DNA of 55,861 nucleotides from Armatimonadetes bacterium 55-13 (GCA_001898035.1 MKRX01000015.1:93742-149602), one strand, 5' to 3'. Shown: positions 33,603-41,687, numbered from the stretch's first letter. The notes: a model not told the origin generated them from the sequence alone. Translations and numbers: made by a program.

Positions 33603-35615
33603 TTACTTTTCTCGGTTCGCTTCCTGAAGCATTTCGGCCAAGTCCACGAGTCGAATTTCTTCGTCCGTAACCTGTTTAATCGAAGCGTCCAGCATGATGC
33701 GGCAGAATGGGCATCCCAGGGCAATCGTTTTGGCACCAGTTTGTACCAGTTCTTGGGCTCGCCGACTCGCCGGTCGCTGCTCAGGTGACTCGTCCATCCA
33801 CATGCGTCCTCCACCGGCTCCACAGCAAAGCGTTTTACGTCCAAAGTGCTTGGGCTCGGCCAAATTGCCATCGGTGGAGTCCGGAACATAGAGCATGCCG
33901 TTCAAATTCGTTTGCTCACCCAGAAGAGCCCTCGGAGCATCGCTCTCGTTGTTGACACGGCCCAGATAGCAAGGATCGTGATAAGCGACTTCTCCTCTTG
34001 GCGGTTTTGCCGACAGGAGTTGGCCCTTCGATACCAATTTCTGAAGCAGCTGTGTGTGGTGATAGACCTCGTACTGCCCCTCGAACTGACTGTACTCGTT
34101 CTTGAACGTGTTCATACAGTGAGGACAGGCGGTGACAATCTTCTTGACCTTGTATCGCTCAAAGGTCGCGACGTTACCCATCGCCTTCTCTTGATAGAGA
34201 AACTCTTCTCCGACTCGGCGGGCCGGGTCGCCCGTACAAGCCTCTTCTTGTCCAAGGCAAGCGAATTTGACACCGGCTTTCTTGAGGAGATCGGCTACGG
34301 CCTTGGTCGTCTTAACTGCGCCGGGGTCGGTGGCTCCGGCACAGCCGACCCAGAAGAGGTAATCGAACTCCACGCCATCCCGACAGAGAGGGATATCCAA
34401 TCCCTTCATCCAGTCTTCGCGATTCGAGGCGGGTTGGCCCCAGGCATGACTGGTGGAGGCGACTTGACGCAGCATGGTGGCGGCGGTCCCGCTCAGTTGG
34501 CCCTCGGCAACGAGGTTTCGGCGCGAATCGACGATGAGATCGACGTGACGAATGAGAACCGGGCAGGCTTCGACGCAGGCGTTGCAGGTTGTGCATGCCC
34601 AGAGCGCTTCAGGATTGACGGCTTCGGCGATTTCACGGCCATCCACCATGGCGCCGCGGATACTTTGAACTACCTGCTTTGGATTAAGGATCTTGCCTAC
34701 GTTGTAGGCGGGGCACACTTCGGTGCAGCGACCACACTCCATGCAGGCATCCAGCGACATGAGGTGCCACCGGCTGTAGTCCTTGGCCAGTTTGACGCCG
34801 ATCTGTTCGGTCTGCTCGACTTCTTCCATCGAGATGGGCTTGAGCTCGCCCATTGGTTGGTCTGTTTTTCCAGCGGTGGTGAGGATCGCCATGGCGATGT
34901 GGCGAATCCTCATCCGAGGGAGGACGGCAAAGAAGACGAAGATCCAGACCATGTGGAACCACCACACGAACTGATAGAGACCCACCGAAATCGGTCCTTG
35001 GAGTTGGGCGAAGGCGTAGCCGACCACGGAGGCCTTGTCCCAGGATTGGGGGTTAACGCTAATTCGGGCGGCTTCTAGCCAATAGCCCGTGAATCCGACG
35101 AGGAGCAACAATCCGAGCGTCGCGTAGTCCTTCCATTCGGTCGTAAGGATTGCCCGAGCCCCGCCTTTGGTGGCCTTGTCCATTTGCCAGCGTCGTAACA
35201 ATGCCCATAGGACGCCGAAGACGAAGAACAGCCCCAGGATGTCAAAGATGGCCTCGTAGGCGAGGTAGTAACCACCTTTATGCCAATTAGGCAGTCCAAG
35301 CAATGGGGCGTAGGTCGCCATGGCCAAGAGGCTCGTGGCCAGAAAGAGGGAGAGGAACCCGTAGAAGATGAGCAAGTGCATGGGGGCGCCGGATTTGCGG
35401 CGGCTGGTTCGCACTTTGCGCTGGAGAAGGACGTATTGCCAGACGTTTGAGACCCAAATCTTGAACGACTGAGGCCAAGTCACGGGCTTTCCTTGCTTCC
35501 AGGCCCTGGCTCGCTGAACGATCTGGAGCACCATAATGCCCAGCGACAGAAACATCAGGACATAGAAGAGATACTTGCCGTTGCCAATATGGAGAAATTC
35601 TTCGCGGGTCTGCAT
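33603..35615 (-). CDS. Membrane Fe-S oxidoreductase, ETF:menaquinone oxidoreductase type
   Basis: 670 residues in three parts. An N-terminal membrane domain (about 1-240, roughly five helices with His residues) resembles the NarI/heme b subunit. Two 4Fe-4S sites follow: CMECGRCTEVCPAYN and CTTCNACVEACPV. Two CCG domains follow, as in HdrB/HdrD and GlpC: CPHCMNTF with YHDPCYLGR, then LCCGAGGGRMW with LGCPFCRIM. This NarI-HdrD fusion matches EMO, the enzyme that passes electrons from electron-transfer flavoprotein to menaquinone during fatty-acid or amino-acid oxidation. No etfAB genes are nearby, so the partner is inferred. A heterodisulfide-reductase-like role with another donor is the alternative. 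It sits in the inner membrane with cofactors facing the cytoplasm. Confidence 0.85.
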   Translation of the reverse strand: MQTREEFLHIGNGKYLFYVLMFLSLGIMVLQIVQRARAWKQGKPVTWPQSFKIWVSNVWQYVLLQRKVRTSRRKSGAPMHLLIFYGFLSLFLATSLLAMATYAPLLGLPNWHKGGYYLAYEAIFDILGLFFVFGVLWALLRRWQMDKATKGGARAILTTEWKDYATLGLLLLVGFTGYWLEAARISVNPQSWDKASVVGYAFAQLQGPISVGLYQFVWWFHMVWIFVFFAVLPRMRIRHIAMAILTTAGKTDQPMGELKPISMEEVEQTEQIGVKLAKDYSRWHLMSLDACMECGRCTEVCPAYNVGKILNPKQVVQSIRGAMVDGREIAEAVNPEALWACTTCNACVEACPVLIRHVDLIVDSRRNLVAEGQLSGTAATMLRQVASTSHAWGQPASNREDWMKGLDIPLCRDGVEFDYLFWVGCAGATDPGAVKTTKAVADLLKKAGVKFACLGQEEACTGDPARRVGEEFLYQEKAMGNVATFERYKVKKIVTACPHCMNTFKNEYSQFEGQYEVYHHTQLLQKLVSKGQLLSAKPPRGEVAYHDPCYLGRVNNESDAPRALLGEQTNLNGMLYVPDSTDGNLAEPKHFGRKTLCCGAGGGRMWMDESPEQRPASRRAQELVQTGAKTIALGCPFCRIMLDASIKQVTDEEIRLVDLAEMLQEANREK

Positions 35616-35734
35616 CCTTGCTTCCTCTTCGTTGAGGACACCTTAACCCGAATCGTACCTAGACGCGCTCGATTCGCCAAATTATGTTGAAGAACTTTTG
35701 TGGGTAAATCTAGTGTCGGAGCCCCATGTGGCAT

Positions 35735-36475
35735 TTAAGATGGCGAGGCACTCGGTCGCGAGGACGCCACTTTCCATTTTGAAATGTACTCGCCGACCCA
35801 TCCGACAGGCGCCGTCCATATTTCCTTTCGACGACCCAAGTGAGCGAGTAAGAAACGCAGATCGTCTTCTGCGGCCATGTATTCCGGGCCAAAGAATCCA
35901 TCGAAGACCGCGATATTCCACTGCCCTTCTTCAGGCAGAAATGACTCCACGGGACCTTGGAGATTCTTCCAGGCCATGCTGCCTAAGGAGAAAAGATCGC
36001 TTTCGGGTCCCAAGTTCGCGCGAGGCTCGGGTGTTCGGATGGTGGTGTACAACTTGGAGAGAACTGGACGGTAGTCTCCCTCCGAGCACTCCGTGGCAAG
36101 ACCAGGGAGTGCGAAGGAAGAGACAGGGACTTCGCATATCTCCGCAATCCCTTTCTCTGTCATGCGGAGATCTTCCTTTAGCATCTCAAGCGTCCAAGCA
36201 GGAAGTTCTCCAGTGACCGTTGCTCCCAAGAGGCTGTGGCTCCCAATTTCATGCCCAGCTTCCGCAAGTTTCTTCCATACGATCGGATTTTCGAGCAAGG
36301 CTGGCACGGTGACATAGAAGGTCGCCTTCACCTCGTGCTCGGCAAGGATTGGAAGGACCAGTTCGATATGCTCGGGAAGGCCGCCATCAAACGCAAGGGA
36401 CAGCGCCGAAACCGCGCCCTCTGGCCAGACAAATGCTCCGGCTTCCCTCATTTGAGGCCTATTATATGCGCTCAT
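35735..36475 (-). CDS. Polysaccharide deacetylase-family (NodB) protein with degenerate active site
   Basis: 246 residues with a NodB-type barrel: LSLAFDGGLPEHIELVLPIL at the N-terminus, then EVKATFYVTVPAL, AGHEIGSHSLLGA, and SFALPGL. The family removes acetyl groups from chitin-like or peptidoglycan sugars using a metal held by Asp-His-His. Here the usual TFDDG reads AFDGG, so the metal-binding second Asp is Gly. The usual SHTxxH reads SHSLLGA, so the second His is missing. Catalysis by the standard mechanism looks unlikely; the protein may bind sugar only or use other residues. No signal peptide, so it is probably cytoplasmic. The gap before the upstream queD gene is 34 bp. Confidence 0.78.
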   Translation of the reverse strand: MSAYNRPQMREAGAFVWPEGAVSALSLAFDGGLPEHIELVLPILAEHEVKATFYVTVPALLENPIVWKKLAEAGHEIGSHSLLGATVTGELPAWTLEMLKEDLRMTEKGIAEICEVPVSSFALPGLATECSEGDYRPVLSKLYTTIRTPEPRANLGPESDLFSLGSMAWKNLQGPVESFLPEEGQWNIAVFDGFFGPEYMAAEDDLRFLLAHLGRRKEIWTAPVGWVGEYISKWKVASSRPSASPS

Positions 36476-36509
36476 CTTGGTTCGCGATAGGCGAGTCCAT
36501 TGCGGTTAT

Positions 36510-36989
36510 CTAGTCAAGACTCGAGTATTCCGCCCAACTGGCAGGAGTTTCCCAAACCCGAACTCGCTCCAGAAGCACTCGCCCGGCAGGAATTCGGTAA
36601 GTCACTCCCGACTCGTTTGTCGTTGTGAATCCAGATTGAAGTATCCCGTCGGCAAAGTCGAATATTTCTTTGGCAATCGCCTCCGTCGTAGGCTCTAATT
36701 CCTCAAAAACGACCAAGGCTTCCCGGGGATACTGCTGGCGTAACTGGGGAAGAAATGGATCTCGCGAATTTACGGCAAGCGCATGATCGTAGCGGTCGAT
36801 ATGAGATTCCAATGCCAGCTTGAGCGCCTTGAAATCAACCAACATGCCATTCTCATCAAGAGAATCGCCCGCGACAACTACTTCCACCGTTCGGGTGTGC
36901 CCATGTGGAAACCGACACCCTTCAGGGTGCCGGCTCAACATGTGTCCACTTTCCACCGTGAAGGTCCTACAGACCCGGTACTTCGCCAC
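36510..36989 (-). CDS. queD: 6-carboxytetrahydropterin synthase QueD / 6-pyruvoyl-tetrahydropterin synthase family
   Basis: 159 residues. The zinc-binding histidines are in ESGHMLSRH and FPHGHTRTVEV; the catalytic cysteine is in EGCRFPHGH. MLVDFKALK and the acidic ELEPTTEAIA complete the family pattern. The enzyme makes 6-carboxy-tetrahydropterin in the route to preQ0 and queuosine. queE, the next enzyme of that route, lies 1 kb upstream on the same strand, supporting QueD over a folate-type PTPS. The protein is longer than E. coli QueD (about 120 residues) because of an insert near 85-110 and a longer C-terminus. Cytoplasmic. Confidence 0.88.
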   Translation of the reverse strand: MAKYRVCRTFTVESGHMLSRHPEGCRFPHGHTRTVEVVVAGDSLDENGMLVDFKALKLALESHIDRYDHALAVNSRDPFLPQLRQQYPREALVVFEELEPTTEAIAKEIFDFADGILQSGFTTTNESGVTYRIPAGRVLLERVRVWETPASWAEYSSLD

Positions 36990-37012
36990 GGCTAGAGTTT
37001 ACTTGGAAGCGC

Positions 37013-37483
37013 TTAGCTCTTCTTGCTAAAGACCAGATTGCCCTTTCCGCTTGGGTCTGATGCCGTCATAGATTTACCATCCCCCGCAAGGGTCAGCGTC
37101 ATCGGCTTGTCCATATCTTCGTTTTTGGAAAGAGTTCCGGCATTCGGGTTCTTCTTCTCTTGTTCTTTCTTGAACTCTTCTGGAGTTAAACCCATGATGG
37201 TCTTCGGAGTGAGTGTAACGGTATTGCCGCTCATCGACCAATTGCCTTCCATTGAGATGATCATTACGACCATTTTGTAGGTGTGGTCCTCCTTCATCTC
37301 AAGGTCCATGTTCAGCATGCTGGCGAAGGCTTCGGCAAACTTGGCGGCGGGATCGTCCTTTTGGTTCTCGGGCATCTTGATTTCGCCCTTCCACTTTCCG
37401 ATTACCGCGGCTTCGCCGCCTCCCTTACAGCCAGAAACAAGCAACGCGGCTAAAAGCAATAAACCAGCGGCAAAAGTTTTCAT
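37013..37483 (-). CDS. Small lipoprotein, lipocalin-like
   Basis: 156 residues. Lipoprotein signal MKTFAAGLLLLAALLVSGCKGG with the lipobox at VSGC. The mature protein begins IGKWKGEIKMPENQ and continues as short beta strands (TYKMVVMIISMEGNWSMSGNTV, KPMTLTLAGDGKSMTASD). This suggests a small barrel of the kind that reads G-x-W near the start. Lys and Met are abundant. It resembles its upstream neighbour at 37521-38000 in size, lipobox and G-x-W-x-G start, so the two may be paralogues. No function can be assigned; envelope location. Confidence 0.68.
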   Translation of the reverse strand: MKTFAAGLLLLAALLVSGCKGGGEAAVIGKWKGEIKMPENQKDDPAAKFAEAFASMLNMDLEMKEDHTYKMVVMIISMEGNWSMSGNTVTLTPKTIMGLTPEEFKKEQEKKNPNAGTLSKNEDMDKPMTLTLAGDGKSMTASDPSGKGNLVFSKKS

Positions 37484-37520
37484 CGTTTGATTATATGAGG
37501 GAATATCCCCTTGAGAACGA

Positions 37521-38000
37521 CTACCGTAAGCCTTCTAGGGCCTTCTCCGTGTTTTTGGTCGCTTCCCCTTTCACGAACTCATGTCTGCCACTGAGATTTC
37601 CGAGCGTAATCGTAAGCCCCGAGAGTTTCGTCTTGCTCTCGTCCAGATCGAGAGTAATAGGCTGACCGTAGGCAGTCCGGACTTCATCGGGAGAGATAAT
37701 TTTTAGACCAAGGGCCTTCTGGTCGTCTTCCGAAGGGTTTTGAAAATCAATGTTGTTGACCGAGAGGATGACGCGCTTGGCGTCGACTTTCCACGTTCCT
37801 TCCAAGTCCATCGCTTGATCCTTGGAAGAAAGGCGCATTTTGAATTTATCGCCGGTCCGATAGAGCTGAAGATAGCCTTTGAACGCTTGTCCTCTCTCCG
37901 TAAAGAAGCCTCCGGTCCAATTCCCCATGACGGGCACCCTATCCTTGTCCGTGCAACCCACGAGGGCAAGCAACAGGAAGAAAGGGATCAAAAAGCGCAT
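37521..38000 (-). CDS. Small lipoprotein, lipocalin-like (paralogue of the next gene)
   Basis: 159 residues. Lipoprotein signal MRFLIPFFLLLALVGCTDKD with the lipobox at LVGC. The mature part starts MGNWTGGFFTERGQAFKG and continues in beta strands (GYLQLYRTGDKFKMRLSS, LEGTWKVDAKRVILSV), ending LSGLTITLGNLSGRHEF. Same layout as the lipoprotein gene 37 bp downstream, which suggests an old tandem duplication. It lies 17 bp downstream of queE, so co-transcription is likely, but a role in queuosine synthesis is not implied. Function unknown. Confidence 0.68.
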   Translation of the reverse strand: MRFLIPFFLLLALVGCTDKDRVPVMGNWTGGFFTERGQAFKGYLQLYRTGDKFKMRLSSKDQAMDLEGTWKVDAKRVILSVNNIDFQNPSEDDQKALGLKIISPDEVRTAYGQPITLDLDESKTKLSGLTITLGNLSGRHEFVKGEATKNTEKALEGLR

Positions 38001-38017
38001 GATCGTTAGGATACCGG

Positions 38018-38719
38018 TCAGGTCCCGCGGGTATCGCCAAAGAGCTCAACATGGAGCCGGGGCGTAAGTCGCCATCCCCTTGTCATACAGGGCCCGACAA
38101 GCATCTTTTGCCGTTTTCGAAGCGACTCAACATCTCGCCCTTCGGGCATCAGAAGCACGCGATCCGGTCGGAGAGCGGGGAGTTGAGTCAACAGAGCTTC
38201 GATCTCCTCAAAATCGTTCCCTGCCTCTGGGTTCACGACAAATTTGAGTTGACAATTGTAGGTAGCAAGTAACCGCTTTAGGGGCTCTCGGTCCAAGCGA
38301 GTTTTCTCGTGTCGTTCCATCCAGCCCGACTCTTGGGACGGCTTTGAGTTTGCAAGCTTTGGGCTAATAGACATTAGATCCGAAGGGAGTTCTCGAAATA
38401 TGGTTCCGGCCGTCTCAAAGGTTAAGATATGGTGACGGCTCTTTAGCGTCTCGGCCAGCTCGATGACGGGATCGAAGAGCAAAGGTTCGCCCCCGGTGAT
38501 CACAACGTGCTCAACCCCGGCTTCAGAGACCTTCGACACAATCTCAGGAATTGTCATCATGGGGCCTTCTGGAGACCAACTGGCATAGGGAGTATCACAC
38601 CAGACGCACCGAAGATTGCATCCACTCAGTCTTATGAAAGTAGACGGAGTGCCTAACCAGATTCCTTCGCCCTGAATGCTACTGAAGACTTCGGAGATTC
38701 TGAGCTTGGATTCCTTCAT
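38018..38719 (-). CDS. queE: 7-carboxy-7-deazaguanine synthase
   Basis: Radical-SAM enzyme that rearranges 6-carboxytetrahydropterin to 7-carboxy-7-deazaguanine, the ring-contraction step to queuosine. 233 residues. The substrate motif FSSIQGEGIWLGTPS precedes the cluster motif CNLRCVWCDTPYASW (CxxxCxxC). VVITGGEPLLFD binds SAM and SISPKLANSKP is family-typical. It is the first gene of the queE-lipoproteins-queD set and is divergent from mscL across about 115 bp. queC and queF are not in the window. Cytoplasmic. Confidence 0.95.
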   Translation of the reverse strand: MKESKLRISEVFSSIQGEGIWLGTPSTFIRLSGCNLRCVWCDTPYASWSPEGPMMTIPEIVSKVSEAGVEHVVITGGEPLLFDPVIELAETLKSRHHILTFETAGTIFRELPSDLMSISPKLANSKPSQESGWMERHEKTRLDREPLKRLLATYNCQLKFVVNPEAGNDFEEIEALLTQLPALRPDRVLLMPEGRDVESLRKRQKMLVGPCMTRGWRLTPRLHVELFGDTRGT

Positions 38720-38834
38720 TGTTGGGAACTTGAACGGTAAGCGGTCCGTCCGAGGGTTGGCATCGAATTTGCAGTCGATTTAGTCAACAAACCTTATACT
38801 TAACGGAAGGGTACCGGATGCCCTGAGGATGAAT

Positions 38835-39272
38835 ATGCTGAAAGAGTTTAGAGAGTTTGCGATGAAGGGCAATATGCTCGATCTCGCGATAGGTGTGGTT
38901 ATTGGCGCAGCCTTCGGGGCCATCGTCAATTCTCTGGTCGCCGATATCTTCACCCCGCTCCTTGGCTTGGCCACGGGAGGAATTGATTTCAAAGAGGCGA
39001 AATACGTTCTAAAAGCGGCCGTGGGCGAGGCCCCTGAAGTTGCCATCCGGTACGGCGTGTTTATCAACACGATCATCAACTTCATCATTGTCGCCTTCTG
39101 TATGTTCATGGTCGTGAAGACGATGAATCGACTTCGACGCCAGAAAGAGGAAGCTCCAACGCCTCCGGATCCCACGGTCGAAGAAAAGCTCCTTACGGAG
39201 ATTCGAGACATTTTGAAATCGGGCGGAAAGGCGATTGTCACCGCTCCGGCAACCGAGCCAGAGAAAGTTTAA
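38835..39272 (+). CDS. mscL: Large-conductance mechanosensitive channel
   Basis: 145 residues from the ATG at 38835; GAGG lies 6 nt upstream, and the alternative ATG at 38829 adds only two residues. The start [24 protein letters not shown] is the MscL amphipathic helix plus TM1. TM2 is [22 protein letters not shown], followed by the charged C-terminal bundle. The channel opens under membrane tension to release solutes on osmotic downshock. A TATACT box lies at 38795-38800 without a clear -35 element. The gene ends before a strong terminator shared with argDF. Confidence 0.97.
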   Translation: MLKEFREFAMKGNMLDLAIGVVIGAAFGAIVNSLVADIFTPLLGLATGGIDFKEAKYVLKAAVGEAPEVAIRYGVFINTIINFIIVAFCMFMVVKTMNRLRRQKEEAPTPPDPTVEEKLLTEIRDILKSGGKAIVTAPATEPEKV

Positions 39273-39292
39273 GGCTTCCCTCCAAGAGCAAC

Positions 39293-39331
39293 GGGGCGGC
39301 TTCTTTCGAGAATGCCGCCCCTTTGTTTGTT
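39293..39331. terminator. Bidirectional terminator with UUCG-capped hairpin
   Basis: GGGGCGGC (39293-39300) pairs with GCCGCCCC (39314-39321). The inner TTCT/AGAA pairing closes a TTCG tetraloop with one bulged T. A TTTGTTTGTTT tract follows on the plus strand. It lies between convergent mscL and argDF. Confidence 0.9.
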
Positions 39332-41448
39332 TAGAGACCGAGGATTTGCTGGAGCAGCGCCTTTTGAGCGTGCAGGCGGTTTTCGGCTTGATCGACGACT
39401 CGGCTCTGCTTGCCGTCGATCACCTCGTCGGTGACCTCGTAACCGCGTCGAGCGGGAAGGCAGTGAAGGAAGATTGCATCCTTCTCGGCGATGCTCATCA
39501 TCTCCGGATTCACCTGGTAGTCCTGGAAGACCTTCAGCCGATGCTCCTGCTCATGCTCGTCGCCCATGGAGATCCAGACGTCGGTGTAGACGACATGGGC
39601 GCCGGAGAGGCCCTCTTCCAAGTCGGAAGTCTGAGAGAGTCCCGGCATATCTTCGAGTCGGAAGTTCTCCGGTCCACAGATGGTCATGGGGTAACCAAGA
39701 CGTGTGGCGACCATGGCGAGAGATCGAGCCACATTATTACCGTCACCAACATAGGTGATCTTGACCTTGTCATGGCCGAAGTTCTCTTGGATGGTGAGCA
39801 TATCGGCCAGTGCCTGGCAGGGATGCTCCATTTCCGTCAGGGCGTTCACGACGGGTACTTCTGCCACGTCGGCGAGAAGTTGAAGGTCTCGCTGCCAGTA
39901 GAGGCGGGCGACGATTGCCGAGCACCAGCGGGCGAGGTTCGAGGCGATGTCCTTCGCGGCCTCTCGGGTGTTGAGTCCGATGTCGGCCTTGCTGAGATAG
40001 ACCGGGTGTCCTCCTAGTTCTCGGATGGCGGTTTCGAAGGAGACACGGGTTCGGAGAGAAGGCTTTTCGAAAACCATGGCTACGGTTCGGTTTTCGACTG
40101 GGGTGATTACAGACGGGGCCATCTTTCGTCGCTGCTTCAAGTAGCTCGCCAAGTTCAAAACCTCGGTGAGCTGATTGTCCGCCAAGTCGTTGACGGACAA
40201 AACGTCGTGGTATGCCGGCTTGGCTGGCGCGGTAGGCGAAGCAGTTCGCGTCAGCTTGGGAGCTTCTACGCCCAAGATTTCAGCGAGGATGCCAAGCGCT
40301 TTGTCCACCTGATCGTAGGTGAGGATAAGCGGTGGAACGAATCGGAGGCTGTGATCATCGGTAGCGTTGATGATGAGCTTCTTCTCGAAAGCCTTCATCT
40401 GGACGTCTCGAGCGATGGGCTCCTCAAGAATCGCGCCGATCATGAGGCCGTAACCTCGGACTTCCTTGACCTGAGCGCCGAGCGCCTTCAGGCCTTCCTT
40501 GAAGTACGCACCCACGTCCTTGGCGTTCTGTCGAAGATCGTAGTGCTCTACAGCGTCCAAGACGGCAAGCGCAGCGGCGGCAGAAAGGGGGTTGCCGCCG
40601 AAAGTTGCTCCGTGGTCGCCCAGTTCGAGAACCTCGGCCGCCTTACCGCGCGCTAAGCAGACTCCAATAGGAACGCCACTGCCCAGACCTTTGGCCAAGC
40701 ACATGACGTCTGGTTGAACACCATGAATTTGGAAGCAGAACCACTCACCGGTTCGGCCAATGCCCGTCTGGACTTCATCCAAGATCAGCAGGGCGCCGTA
40801 CTCGTCGCAAAGTTCTCGGGCGAGCTTGAGATATTCGGTGGTGACGGGCATGACGCCTCCCTCACCTTGAATCGGCTCCATGACGATAGCCGCCGTCTTG
40901 TGGCTCACCGCTTCTCGCAGCTCTTCCAGATTGTTGACTTCTACATGCTTAAAGCCGGGGATCAGCGGCTCGAAGGGGCGCTGGTATTTGCGCTGTCCCG
41001 TCGCCGAGATCGCGCCAAGGGTTCGACCGTGGAACGACTTGAGAAGCGTGATGATTTCGTAGTCCCCTTCCGGACGCTTTTGCAAACCATGCTTCTTAGC
41101 GATCTTAAGTGCAGTCTCATTTGCACCAGCGCCGCAAACGGCATAAAAGACCTTGTCCATCCCGCTGAGTTCGCAAAGGCGCTTGGCCAACTGGGCCTGG
41201 GGAGCGCTAAGCAGCAGGTTGGAGACGTGAATTAGCTGCTGAGCCTGGCGGGTGATCGCGCTGACTACGGCAGGGTGGCAGTGACCCAGGGAGCAAACGG
41301 CGATACCCGCCAATAGGTCTAAGTATTCATTGCCTCGGTTATCCCAGAGCGAGCAGCCAGCTCCCTGTACAAACAGGGCCGGAAGCCGCTTATAGGTCTG
41401 CATGACGTGTTGTTCGTCGGTTGATTTAATGGTGTCGTACTTAAGCAT
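39331..41448 (-). CDS. Fused acetylornithine aminotransferase - ornithine carbamoyltransferase
   Basis: One uninterrupted 705-residue frame joins two arginine-biosynthesis enzymes. Residues about 1-395 are ArgD, a PLP aminotransferase: GIAVCSLGHCHPAV, LDEVQTGIGRTGEWF, and the Schiff-base Lys in CLAKGLGSGVPIG. A short Pro/Ala/Thr linker (TRTASPTAPAKP) follows. Residues about 405-705 are ArgF: carbamoyl-phosphate loop KPSLRTRVSFE, MEHPCQALAD, and the ornithine-binding FLHCLPARRGYEV. All key residues are intact, so the fusion should make ornithine from acetylglutamate semialdehyde (with a deacetylase in between) and then citrulline. Each half has normal family length. Upstream lie a candidate arginine-rich leader peptide and a hairpin. 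Cytoplasmic. Confidence 0.93.
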   Translation of the reverse strand: MLKYDTIKSTDEQHVMQTYKRLPALFVQGAGCSLWDNRGNEYLDLLAGIAVCSLGHCHPAVVSAITRQAQQLIHVSNLLLSAPQAQLAKRLCELSGMDKVFYAVCGAGANETALKIAKKHGLQKRPEGDYEIITLLKSFHGRTLGAISATGQRKYQRPFEPLIPGFKHVEVNNLEELREAVSHKTAAIVMEPIQGEGGVMPVTTEYLKLARELCDEYGALLILDEVQTGIGRTGEWFCFQIHGVQPDVMCLAKGLGSGVPIGVCLARGKAAEVLELGDHGATFGGNPLSAAAALAVLDAVEHYDLRQNAKDVGAYFKEGLKALGAQVKEVRGYGLMIGAILEEPIARDVQMKAFEKKLIINATDDHSLRFVPPLILTYDQVDKALGILAEILGVEAPKLTRTASPTAPAKPAYHDVLSVNDLADNQLTEVLNLASYLKQRRKMAPSVITPVENRTVAMVFEKPSLRTRVSFETAIRELGGHPVYLSKADIGLNTREAAKDIASNLARWCSAIVARLYWQRDLQLLADVAEVPVVNALTEMEHPCQALADMLTIQENFGHDKVKITYVGDGNNVARSLAMVATRLGYPMTICGPENFRLEDMPGLSQTSDLEEGLSGAHVVYTDVWISMGDEHEQEHRLKVFQDYQVNPEMMSIAEKDAIFLHCLPARRGYEVTDEVIDGKQSRVVDQAENRLHAQKALLQQILGL

Positions 41449-41500
41449 GAGTTTCTGGAAGGGGATGGGCGCGGCGTTGCGTGCGTGAGTTCGAAACTGA

Positions 41501-41545
41501 GGGGCGCCGGCTCGATTGCTTCATCGCTCAGGTTGCCGGAACCCC
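41501..41545 (-). promoter_or_regulatory. Leader hairpin between the Arg-rich leader peptide and argDF
   Basis: On the minus strand GGGG (41545-41542) pairs with CCCC (41504-41501), and CCGGC (41539-41535) pairs with GCCGG (41511-41507), with a 2x2 internal loop. The hairpin starts at the leader peptide stop codon. Its loop contains AGCGATGA, complementary over 8 nt to TCATCGCT within codons 6-8 of the leader peptide, so an alternative fold is possible. No long U tract follows, so it may act on translation or through Rho rather than as a classic attenuator. No protein factor site is recognised. Confidence 0.45.
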
Positions 41546-41625
41546 TAAATACGGGGGCGGGCAGCGCGACGGGCGGCACGGAGGGCCTGGTCGTTCGTCG
41601 CAGCGATGAGCGCGGGTCTCACCAT
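41545..41625 (-). CDS. Candidate arginine-rich leader peptide (26 aa) upstream of argDF
   Basis: A 26-codon frame (ATG 41625, TAG 41545) lies 96 bp upstream of the arginine-biosynthesis fusion gene on the same strand. Six codons are arginine (AGA, CGT, CGT, CGC, CGC, CGT); five of them fall in the last eleven residues, LRAARRAARPRI. A hairpin begins at the stop codon. Arg-rich leader peptides are a known way to sense arginyl-tRNA and attenuate arg genes, so regulation of argDF by arginine is inferred. Weak points: no good Shine-Dalgarno precedes the ATG, the region is GC-rich (which favours CGN codons by chance), and no firm promoter is visible; TTGACC at 41682-41677 is a possible -35. Confidence 0.45.
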   Translation of the reverse strand: MVRPALIAATNDQALRAARRAARPRI

Positions 41626-41687
41626 AGAATTGGTAGGTTACCCGCAAGTGAAAATTCCCGCTAGACCTAGTCCGCCGGTCAAATTGC

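Noticed and set aside
33846-35078. Plus-strand open frame of 410 codons
   Set aside because: Antisense shadow of the Fe-S oxidoreductase, produced by its GC-rich codon use. It has no domain and no Shine-Dalgarno.
36510-38719. A preQ1 riboswitch controlling the queE/queD genes
   Set aside because: I looked for the short pseudoknot pattern with a C-rich loop and A-rich tail upstream of queE (38720-38830) and queD and found no convincing match.
39235-40017. Plus-strand open frame of 260 codons opposite the ArgF half of argDF
   Set aside because: Antisense of well-conserved ArgF motifs, so not a separate gene.
41319-41579. 86-codon minus-strand frame overlapping the argDF start region
   Set aside because: It overlaps the ArgD start in another frame, shows no conserved features, and competes with the leader peptide and hairpin.
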